DNA of 10,956 nucleotides from Acidimicrobiaceae bacterium (GTDB lineage: Bacteria > Actinomycetota > Acidimicrobiia > Acidimicrobiales > Microtrichaceae), in the NCBI GenBank assembly GCA_003514205.1, contig DORQ01000254.1, positions 491 through 11,446 of the forward strand, given 5' to 3'. Of the stretch, positions 1 through 5,618 are shown piece by piece. The notes under the pieces were generated by a model. It made no database searches. It saw only the letters and a list, made by a program, of their open reading frames with translations, and was not told the DNA's origin. The translations under genes and the position numbers were made by a program. Each line of letters starts with the position of its first letter. The stretch's first letter is position 1.

Positions 1-76
1 GGGTGAGTGAGGGGTCTCGAACCCCCGACCTCCAGTACCACAAACTGGCGCTCTAACCAACTGAGCTACACCCACC
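1..76 (-). tRNA. tRNA-His (anticodon GTG)
   Basis: Read on the minus strand this folds as a full cloverleaf. The anticodon loop TTGTGGT sits between CCAGT and ACTGG and gives anticodon GTG. The T loop TTCGAGA is flanked by a G-rich/C-rich stem with one G-U pair, and the D arm reads GCTC...GAGC. The acceptor arm has eight pairs: the extra 5' G (G-1, at position 76) is encoded and faces C73 (position 2), the hallmark identity element of histidine tRNA. Position 1 is the first base after C73, so whether the full CCA is encoded lies outside the window. It is transcribed away from the hydroxylase gene at 242. Confidence 0.97.
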
Positions 77-205
77 AAGGCGGAGTCGAGCATAGCCGTT
101 GAGCGGGTTGGAGCAGAAACTGATTTCGTCTCGAGTGCCTCCGATTGGAACGCGGCCGCAATAGCTGCGGAAGGAACGGTGCGGGCTCACCTCCAGAAGA
201 AAAAG

Positions 206-222
206 CGTGAATGCCATTCACG
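206..222. promoter_or_regulatory. Perfect 17-bp palindrome upstream of the hydroxylase gene
   Basis: The sequence CGTGAATG-C-CATTCACG has perfect 8-base arms around a single central base. It ends 19 bases before the ATG at 242 and lies between the divergent tRNA-His and hydroxylase genes. Size, symmetry and position fit the operator of a dimeric repressor such as a TetR-type protein, which would block the hydroxylase promoter. A second reading is an intrinsic terminator for minus-strand transcription, because on that strand the hairpin is followed by CTTTTTCTTCT, which would shield tRNA-His from antisense reading. The sequence alone does not decide between them. No second full copy was seen in the window. 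Confidence 0.5.
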
Positions 223-241
223 TTTGTGTTACGGTCCGAGC

Positions 242-874
242 ATGGAATCAATTCTCATTGGCGTTGCTGCTTTTGCCGGGGGAGCATTGCTCTGGCTCCC
301 ATTCGAATACGGACTGCATCTCTCCTTCCACGTGCTCAAAGGTAAGGGCTTCGCTTCTCGGGCTCATCTCGACCATCACGTGCACGCAAGCTGGCATTTC
401 GATCCCATCATCACATTGGCGTGGCTTGGCGTCGTGCTGTTCGGTATCGGGTTCTCATTCGCTCTAGCGGCGATCACGTCCACAGTCTTCGGAATTGCTT
501 TCGGGGCTGGCTGGACAGTGGGGTATTTCTTCTACGAATGGCACCATCGCCAGAGCCACCTTCGTGGACCAAGGAATCGCTGGGAGGCATGGCTGCGCAA
601 GAACCACTTCCAACACCATTTCGGGCACCCGATGAAAAATCAGGGCGTCACTGCGAGCATTTTCGATCGGCTCTTTGGCAGCTATGACATGCCCGAGAAG
701 GTGAAGGTTCCGCGTCGGTTGGCTATGCCTTGGCTCTTTGACAGCGAAGGCAATCTGCTTGCCGAGTATCAAGATGATTACGAGATCGTTGGAACCTCCA
801 CCAGCACCGACGAGCGCCAGCGTCAGATTGACAAGGCCCGGGCCTATGCAAGTCGCACGCCTGAACCCGTCTGA
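242..874 (+). CDS. Fatty acid hydroxylase / sterol desaturase superfamily membrane protein
   Basis: This 210-residue protein carries the clustered histidines of membrane di-iron hydroxylases: HLSFH (26-30), HLDHHVH (42-48), HHRQSH (101-106) and HFQHH (122-126), plus H129. Hydrophobic segments at about 2-20, 55-80 and 82-98 place the histidine clusters on one side of the membrane. Family members use O2 and electrons from a separate donor to hydroxylate or desaturate lipids, sterols or carotenoids. The substrate cannot be read from the sequence. The ATG at 242 is chosen because a GTG start at 179 would add a 21-residue charged, non-conserved-looking leader and would place the palindrome at 206-222 inside the gene. 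The ribosome site is weak. The gene stands alone between two tRNA genes, so its redox partner must be encoded elsewhere. The C-terminal tail (about 150-210) is polar and probably cytoplasmic. Confidence 0.85.
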   Translation: MESILIGVAAFAGGALLWLPFEYGLHLSFHVLKGKGFASRAHLDHHVHASWHFDPIITLAWLGVVLFGIGFSFALAAITSTVFGIAFGAGWTVGYFFYEWHHRQSHLRGPRNRWEAWLRKNHFQHHFGHPMKNQGVTASIFDRLFGSYDMPEKVKVPRRLAMPWLFDSEGNLLAEYQDDYEIVGTSTSTDERQRQIDKARAYASRTPEPV

Positions 875-920
875 AACCGGAATCAGTACTACCTGAGGCC
901 AACAGATCTTCCACAGAACT

Positions 921-952
921 GTGACAGAAGCGCTCCGTTCAACAACTACAAT
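921..952 (+). promoter_or_regulatory. Probable promoter of tRNA-Arg
   Basis: GTGACA (921-926) matches five of six bases of the -35 consensus, and TACAAT (947-952) matches five of six of the -10 consensus. The -10 lies 10 bases before the tRNA, which is right for tRNA genes. The 20-base spacer is longer than the usual 17, so the -35 assignment is weaker than the -10. Confidence 0.45.
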
Positions 953-962
953 GGTCCCTTGC

Positions 963-1039
963 GCCTTCGTAGCTCAGTTGGATAGAGCAGGGGACTTCTA
1001 ATCCCAAGGTCACAGGTTCGATTCCTGTCGAGGGCACCA
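963..1039 (+). tRNA. tRNA-Arg (anticodon TCT), CCA encoded
   Basis: The gene folds as a cloverleaf with a seven-pair acceptor stem (GCCTTCG with CGAGGGC, one U-G pair) and a D arm GCTC...GAGC. The anticodon loop CTTCTAA gives anticodon TCT, which reads AGA/AGG arginine codons. The T arm contains GGTTCGATTCC. The outermost pair of the anticodon stem is a G-A mismatch. The discriminator is A1036, and CCA follows directly in the DNA (1037-1039). tRNA-Arg genes are common integration sites, but no repeat of the 3' end was found elsewhere in the window. Confidence 0.96.
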
Positions 1040-1451
1040 TTTCGAACCCGAGCGTGCTCATTCAAACCACGATCGTCCTACCACTCTTGGGGTTCGTCGA
1101 GGTTCGCTTTGCTTCCCGCTCGGGACGTGGGTGTGGGGTGGCGTCATTGCGTGTGGCGAAGTCGCGGGTGGTGTGCGGGTTGATGTCGGCGGTCTGGGTG
1201 ATGGGGCTGGTGGCTTGGGGGCACCGAGAAGTGAGCCCCGCTACCATCAGCGGCCGTCACTGACTGGAAACCTGATTCAGCCACCCAGCTTCATCATCCG
1301 GGCTGCCGATACGTCGATCATCGAAATATTGGATTCAGTAACATCGGCGCAAGTCTTCGTAGCGGAAATCGCAAAGACACAGGTTCCACGCCCCGGTCGA
1401 TGCTAACGTTCGCCTACATATCGTTACTCACAATGACCGAGGAGCAGTTGC
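1040..1451. other. Non-coding stretch between tRNA-Arg and the lipoprotein gene
   Basis: No convincing gene is seen here. CCCGAGCG (1047-1054) and CGCTCGGG (1117-1124) form an 8-base inverted repeat far apart, with GGTTCG repeated at 1091 and 1101. Positions about 1122-1226 are strikingly rich in G and T on the plus strand, unlike the flanks. Short open frames cross it on both strands, but they have no recognisable motif or ribosome site and look like products of the skewed composition. The remaining 200 bases must hold the promoter of the gene at 1452, yet I found no good -35/-10 pair. Confidence 0.6.
1439..1444 (+). promoter_or_regulatory. Ribosome binding site for the lipoprotein gene
   Basis: GAGGAG lies seven bases before the ATG at 1452 and fixes that start. 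The reading frame then opens directly with a basic, hydrophobic signal sequence. Confidence 0.75.
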
Positions 1452-2630
1452 ATGACCCGACTTCGATGGACTCATGGTCGGCGGTACACCTTCTTGGGTC
1501 CGATCGTGGCAGCGACCGCCCTGGTTGCCGCCGCATGCGGTAACTCCGAACAAATATCTGTGTCGTCACCGAGTCAAGAGGACTCAAGGAACCAAGCGGA
1601 TGCAGATCCATCCCCTGCGGGTCCGATCGCAACACAGATCGATCCTCCGGCACGAGTCGATGGAGCCGGGGTGATCGTGTCGGCGCAGGCAACAGTTCCA
1701 ACAGAGAACGCGAAGGCGTCGGAGGGATTCCGTCAGCCCCACAACCTTCTACTCCGCGATATATCGAGAGACTCAGCGCAAACAATCGACGTGAACACGG
1801 CAAGTAAATACATCACTCCTATTTCCGGAACCGCTAATGAAAGCACCGTCACAATTCTGCTCAGGCTCTGCCCAGAGGTTGGATACGGATCATTCTTGCA
1901 GTGCATCGACGAGAAATACGGAGTTCTCCAGGTTGATCGAAAGCCCGGCGCCACGGGGGCTGAAGTTCGCGAACTACCGAAACTGGGATCTGGCTACCAA
2001 GCAGTCGCTTTCGACGGAACAACGATCCGGGCTGTCGGAACTTCTCTCATCGGAGCAATGGAAAGCCTCAACTCGGGAGACCCCGCGCCGAAGGCCACAA
2101 CAGAACTCGTCGCGTCCACTGACGGCGGTGAGTTTGTCGCTGTCAACAGTCGCGAAACAACAAACCTGAAGCCCTGCTTCACCGAGGATGGAAGCCTCTG
2201 GGATCTTGATCCGCAGAGCAAGGGGCTCCTTCGTTTGGCCCCAACGAAGGAGAGTTCCTGGACACCATATGCCGATATGAAAGTTGAACCAGGTGCCTCG
2301 TTTGCCTGCGGCGGTTCCAACGTTGCAGTCCTCAACGCGTTGGACGGGTCGGGCTTCATGTTCTCAATCTCAAACCCAAGCAAAATTGTCCCGCTTGAGA
2401 AGCCATCCTTCGAGACCGACCCGTTCACAGCCGCCAGCATCTCGGTTGAATTTGACTCAGTTGACCAACTCCCCTACGTAGTCGGTTCCGGAACCGTATA
2501 CGGATGGGACTCGAACGGTGCTCGAACCGCAGAAGCCGTCGCGGCGCAGGTAACGGGGCTTCCCCGAGCCTCCGGGCGCTTCTGGATCTCCCGCAGTACC
2601 GATGAACCCAAGACCGAAGAGGTCAGATGA
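1452..2630 (+). CDS. Exported lipoprotein of unknown function
   Basis: I do not recognise a family for this 392-residue protein. Its N-terminus is a lipoprotein signal: a basic stretch (RLRWTHGRR, 3-11), a hydrophobic core (15-27) and a lipobox-like VAAAC with the lipidated cysteine at residue 29. Residues about 35-70 are a Ser/Asp/Pro-rich linker, as in many surface lipoproteins. The rest is rich in short beta-prone stretches such as GTTIRAVGTSLI and DGSLWDLDP, which suggests a beta-propeller or other all-beta fold, but no repeat is clear enough to name it. Four further cysteines (140, 151, 242, 286) could make two disulfides outside the cell. The stop overlaps the next gene in ATGA, so the two products are translationally coupled and probably act in the same place, at or outside the membrane. 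Confidence 0.8.
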   Translation: MTRLRWTHGRRYTFLGPIVAATALVAAACGNSEQISVSSPSQEDSRNQADADPSPAGPIATQIDPPARVDGAGVIVSAQATVPTENAKASEGFRQPHNLLLRDISRDSAQTIDVNTASKYITPISGTANESTVTILLRLCPEVGYGSFLQCIDEKYGVLQVDRKPGATGAEVRELPKLGSGYQAVAFDGTTIRAVGTSLIGAMESLNSGDPAPKATTELVASTDGGEFVAVNSRETTNLKPCFTEDGSLWDLDPQSKGLLRLAPTKESSWTPYADMKVEPGASFACGGSNVAVLNALDGSGFMFSISNPSKIVPLEKPSFETDPFTAASISVEFDSVDQLPYVVGSGTVYGWDSNGARTAEAVAAQVTGLPRASGRFWISRSTDEPKTEEVR

Positions 2631-3892
2631 ACATGAGCCTCCCTAGACGAACCCTCGCAGTAACGCTCTCACTCCTCATCCTTTCAGCATGGCTACTAAC
2701 AGATGCAAACGAAGCAGGAGCGGCCCCTGGGGGATCGGTTCTTTACGCGGGGGAACAACTTCTTGTCGGTCAATCCCTGCGGTCGCCGAATGGTCACTAC
2801 TCGCTCCTCCTGCAGAGTGACGGAAACCTCGTGCTCTACGGGCCTGGCGGTGGTCCAACCGGCGCAATTTGGGCTTCGTACACTAACAGCGGCGCTCGAC
2901 TTGCAATGCAGGGCGACGGGAACTTGGTGTTGTACAAATCGAACAACACCTTTGCTGGCTTCGCCTCGTGGACACAGGCCTATCCAGGCGCATGGGCCCA
3001 ACTCCAGGACGACGGCAATCTCGTCGTGTACAGCCCAGGAGCCATTGCGCGATTCTGGACAGGTGTGGCGAATCCTTATCCTGACTTACTGATCAACCAC
3101 AACATTGCGGGGAACCACAGTCCCTCAGGGAACGTCGAGGTCCACATGAGGATGACGTACCAACGCATGTCTCTCGCTGGGTTGCCGAACACGATCACCC
3201 TTGAAGAGGTTTGCGGCAACCAAGCGTTCACGTTCGCTTCTAATCTGAATACGCTCGCGCCAGGTCAATATCAGACTCGTTTCAATAACAACTACAAAGA
3301 CGCCAATGGTGTCGCTCAGAATCCGTCCGGAACCTGCACGGGGGGATACGGGAACGTCGTAGCGACACGAGCGTCTGGCTATTCGCCCCAAGTTGCTGAA
3401 GCGACGTACGCCGGTAGCCAGGTTGGTTACGAATCAAAGGGATATATATGCGTAGAAGGAGGCGTTGGTTCACCAAACCATTTCGCCTGCTCCACGCACT
3501 TCTGGCCCTCGACAGCGGGCGCCAACTGGACCCAAGCCCAGAAGGGGGCCGCGCTTCTAACATTCAAGGCATCGATGGACTACCTCTTCGCCTACCGCGG
3601 TCGGGTCGTGTCAGGAATGGACATCTACCTCTCACGTTCAGCCATGAGCACGGAGATCCCCGGAATATTCAACACCTGGAAGGATTCCTTTGACTGCGCT
3701 ACCTGGACGGACAACTCCGGGACGGTCGGCCCCAACTATTCACTCCAAGCCGATCACATCCTGACCCGAGGAACGAGCTGCGCCGGTCGGTCTGGCTATC
3801 TCCTCCACCGTCCAGACAAGCCAGCACCAGCCACCGTTGAGTACTGGGAAGGATCGGACCACAAACTGATGTTCTCTCGCGGAACGCTCTAG
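2627..3892 (+). CDS. Secreted B-lectin domain fused to an EEP (nuclease/phosphatase)-like domain
   Basis: This 421-residue protein starts with a signal peptide (basic RR at 7-8, hydrophobic 9-24, cleavage probably near AGAA at 30-33). Residues 37-145 form a bulb-type mannose-binding lectin domain with three QxDxNxVxY sites: QSDGNLVLY (63-71), QGDGNLVLY (95-103) and QDDGNLVVY (127-135). The remaining part resembles the endonuclease/exonuclease/phosphatase fold, with NHNIAGN (157-163), TLEEVC (191-196), CSTHF (288-292), SGMD (329-332), ADH (375-377) and SDH (410-412). The usual GDxN signature reads MDIY, so the asparagine is lost and activity is uncertain. Six cysteines (196, 237, 275, 288, 357, 385) lie in this half and may form disulfides. 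A plausible role is a glycan-targeted secreted hydrolase or a binding protein. ATG 2627 overlaps the upstream stop, and ATG 2633 is an alternative start with better spacing from GAAGAGG (2616-2622). Confidence 0.82.
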   Translation: MNMSLPRRTLAVTLSLLILSAWLLTDANEAGAAPGGSVLYAGEQLLVGQSLRSPNGHYSLLLQSDGNLVLYGPGGGPTGAIWASYTNSGARLAMQGDGNLVLYKSNNTFAGFASWTQAYPGAWAQLQDDGNLVVYSPGAIARFWTGVANPYPDLLINHNIAGNHSPSGNVEVHMRMTYQRMSLAGLPNTITLEEVCGNQAFTFASNLNTLAPGQYQTRFNNNYKDANGVAQNPSGTCTGGYGNVVATRASGYSPQVAEATYAGSQVGYESKGYICVEGGVGSPNHFACSTHFWPSTAGANWTQAQKGAALLTFKASMDYLFAYRGRVVSGMDIYLSRSAMSTEIPGIFNTWKDSFDCATWTDNSGTVGPNYSLQADHILTRGTSCAGRSGYLLHRPDKPAPATVEYWEGSDHKLMFSRGTL

Positions 3893-3930
3893 GAGCGTGG
3901 GTCGGTAAGGGCAATCGGACCGTCCGGCCC
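3884..3930 (+). terminator. Tandem hairpins at the end of the lectin-EEP gene, possible terminator
   Basis: ACGCTC (3884-3889) and GAGCGT (3893-3898) form a perfect six-pair stem whose three-base loop is the TAG stop codon itself. A second structure follows: GGGC (3909-3912), a bulge, then CGG-ACCGT-CCG inside, closed by GCCC (3927-3930). No T-run follows, so this would be at best a U-less terminator or an mRNA-end stabiliser. Confidence 0.35.
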
Positions 3931-4290
3931 TCACGGCTCACCACCGATCTCCGTTGACAGCACTTTCGAGAGTCGAGCCAGCCGAGCCTGGTTCACATTG
4001 TTTGATAGAGCGGTGATCAGGGGCACCGCTCGAATCCCTTGCATGCGGCGAATCCTCCGAGCGCCCATTGCGGAACCCGGCGCTCGCTGGAGTCAGTAGC
4101 GATGATCGGGAGTAGTTGGAATCGCCCCATTGATCTCGGCCGATGGTCGAATGGACCCGCATCTGAAACACGAGCGGCCAGCGTAGAAGAGGTACGTGGA
4201 GGTTCGGATGAGTTGACCTCGCCGGCCGTTACGCCGTGGCGGTCCAAGTACTCCATAGACCGTCCCTACCTCAGGAAGTAGATTGCCCAT
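3893..4290. other. Non-coding stretch upstream of the sigma factor gene
   Basis: No gene with supporting features is seen in these 398 bases. GAGCGGTG (4008-4015) and CACCGCTC (4024-4031) form a perfect eight-pair hairpin with an eight-base loop. A perfect TTGACA at 3954-3959 has no matching -10 at a normal distance. The promoter of the sigma operon should lie here, but I could not place it with confidence. A GGAAC at 4072 with a GTC at 4092 is a weak ECF-type candidate with too short a spacer. Confidence 0.55.
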
Positions 4291-4848
4291 ATGGTCCAAG
4301 TACCACACGAAGTGCAAGCTGAGATGGGCAGTCGATTCGTGGCTGGCGATGAGGATGCGAAGGAGGTGGTCTACGCAGCCCATGGTGCGTTGATCTACTC
4401 ATATTGTCGCCGAATGCTCGATCATGGACGAGCCGCTGACGTCGCCCAGGAGGTTTTCGTCACAGCCTGGCGCTCACGAGAACGCTATCGACCTGAGGCG
4501 GGATCCCTCGCCGGGTGGTTGATGAGACTCGCAAGTCTCAAGGTGATCGACAGCCTCCGTGTCGATGGTCGCGTACCAAGCCCAAGTGCTCAGAAGCTTG
4601 GCGAGCAACATGGCAGAACTGTCGAGGAAGACGCGACCCGAATCGCCGAGCGAATGCTTCTGGCGCGGGCGATTGCAGACCTACCGGAACGCGCACGAGA
4701 GACTGTCAATCTCGCATTCTTTGAGGATCTGACCCATGTCCAGATCGCAAAGCGTCGCGCCTTGCCGTTGAGCTCGGTGGAGAACGACTTCCGTCAAAGC
4801 ATCGATCACATGAACAGCCAACTGGGAGGATTCAACAATGGGCAATGA
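4291..4848 (+). CDS. ECF-type RNA polymerase sigma factor
   Basis: This 185-residue protein has the two-domain plan of group IV sigma factors. Residues about 22-92 match region 2, including the DVAQEVFVTAWRSRERY stretch (50-66, -10 recognition and core binding) and the GSLAGWLMRLASLKVIDSLR segment (71-90). A linker follows, then region 4 at about 120-178 with LARAIADLPERARETVNLAF and the helix-turn-helix around LTHVQIAKRRALPLSSVENDF. The recognition helix is unusual: most family members have a basic VKSR-like stretch where this has VENDF, so the -35 preference may differ or be weak. AGGAAG (4273-4278) is 12 bases before ATG 4291. A start at residue 12 (position 4324) is a less likely alternative. 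The gene overlaps its downstream partner by 11 bases, the usual arrangement of a sigma factor and its regulator. Confidence 0.9.
   Translation: MVQVPHEVQAEMGSRFVAGDEDAKEVVYAAHGALIYSYCRRMLDHGRAADVAQEVFVTAWRSRERYRPEAGSLAGWLMRLASLKVIDSLRVDGRVPSPSAQKLGEQHGRTVEEDATRIAERMLLARAIADLPERARETVNLAFFEDLTHVQIAKRRALPLSSVENDFRQSIDHMNSQLGGFNNGQ
4824..4830 (+). promoter_or_regulatory. Ribosome binding site of the PAS/zinc-ribbon gene, inside the sigma gene
   Basis: GGGAGGA lies seven bases before ATG 4838, within the last codons of the sigma factor gene. It is the strongest ribosome site seen in the window, so the regulator is probably made at least as well as the sigma factor. Confidence 0.8.
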
Positions 4849-5572
4849 CTCAGTGGACCTCGAACTCGACACCGTCCAGGTCGAGCGTCTTGAACTCATG
4901 ATGTCGCGGCTCGAACGACACGATTTCGATCTCGTCGATCCTCCAGAGCGGATCTGGGCTGGAATAGCGGCGTCGATAGCGGCTGAACCCACCCCTCCCT
5001 CGTCGGGCACAGTCGTCGAGTACTGCATTGACGCCGACGATTTCGTGATAGCAGTCGACCGTGACTGGAACGCGTTCGCTCAAGCGAACAATGCACCGGA
5101 GCTTGCTCACCAGAGACCAACTCAGACGTTGTGGAGCTACTTCGGAAGCGACGAGGTGCGGACCATCTGGCAGGCGCTTGTTCAGCATGTTCGCACGAGC
5201 AAGACCGAGGCACGGGTCTCGTTGCGCTGCGACGCCCCCCACATGCGTCGCTGGTTCGAGATGACGATGACGCCGGAACCTGACAACGGTGTCCGGTTCC
5301 AGTCGAAACTTGTCTTCGAAGAATCGCGGCCGAGCTTGCCATTTCTCAGCACCAACGTCGAGCGAAGCAGCGATTGGCTTGCTGTGCCAATCTGCAGCTG
5401 GTGTAACAAAGGAGAAGCGAACTCACGGTGGCTCGATATCGAGGAGGTTGTTCAGAATCTCCGACTCCTCGAGCAGCCGATGCCTTCGATTTCCTACGGC
5501 ATTTGCCCGACCTGCCAGGAGCTGATGGCGAGCGAGCCCAACTCGCTGGCATCGCGAAACATTCACGACTGA
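4838..5572 (+). CDS. Putative cytoplasmic sigma regulator: anti-sigma-like N-terminus, PAS-like domain, zinc ribbon
   Basis: The 244-residue product has three visible parts. Residues about 14-50 (RLERHDFDLVDPPERIWAGI) resemble the N-terminal sigma-binding segment of actinobacterial anti-sigma factors. Residues about 59-163 resemble a small PAS-type sensor, with DDFVIAVDRDWNAFAQANN, LWSYF and LRCDAPHMRRWFEM as landmarks. Residues 185-228 form a probable zinc ribbon, ICSWC...YGICPTC, with cysteines 186, 189, 223 and 226. PAS-plus-CSWC/CPxC proteins are known to me as a recurrent family of uncharacterised bacterial regulators. There is no membrane segment, so a signal would be sensed inside the cell. 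Bound zinc and free thiols suggest redox or metal sensing, by analogy with zinc-binding anti-sigma factors; this is inference. The 11-base overlap with the sigma gene supports a functional pair. An activator or co-regulator role is the main alternative. Confidence 0.78.
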   Translation: MGNDSVDLELDTVQVERLELMMSRLERHDFDLVDPPERIWAGIAASIAAEPTPPSSGTVVEYCIDADDFVIAVDRDWNAFAQANNAPELAHQRPTQTLWSYFGSDEVRTIWQALVQHVRTSKTEARVSLRCDAPHMRRWFEMTMTPEPDNGVRFQSKLVFEESRPSLPFLSTNVERSSDWLAVPICSWCNKGEANSRWLDIEEVVQNLRLLEQPMPSISYGICPTCQELMASEPNSLASRNIHD

Positions 5573-5576
5573 CTGA

Positions 5577-5593
5577 GAAAACCGAAGATTCGG
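5577..5593 (-). terminator. Small hairpin with T-run after the methyltransferase gene
   Basis: On the minus strand CCGAA-TC-TTCGG is followed by TTTTCTC, 25 bases past the methyltransferase stop. The stem is only five pairs, or four with a four-base loop, so it is a weak intrinsic terminator. It sits in the 46-base gap between two convergent genes, where a terminator is expected. Confidence 0.35.
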
Positions 5594-5618
5594 CGTCTCG
5601 TCCGGAACGATCACCCAA

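Noticed and set aside
179..241. GTG start giving a longer hydroxylase
   Set aside because: The extra 21 residues are charged, no ribosome site precedes the GTG, and the palindrome at 206-222 would fall inside the gene.
1037..1060. Attachment site at the tRNA-Arg 3' end
   Set aside because: No second copy of the tRNA 3' end was seen in the window and no integrase gene is adjacent.
1131..1406. 91-codon open frame after tRNA-Arg
   Set aside because: Its first half is Gly/Val-rich only because of the G/T-biased tract. No start signal or motif supports it.
3954..3959. Perfect TTGACA as a -35 box
   Set aside because: No -10-like hexamer occurs 15-19 bases downstream.
4072..4094. GGAAC with GTC as an ECF promoter
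   Set aside because: The 15-base spacing is short, a similar GGAAC/GTC pair also occurs by chance around 3881, and it would leave a leader of nearly 200 bases.
4039..4281. 80-codon open frame before the sigma gene
   Set aside because: There is no ribosome site and no recognisable motif, and its composition resembles translated non-coding DNA.
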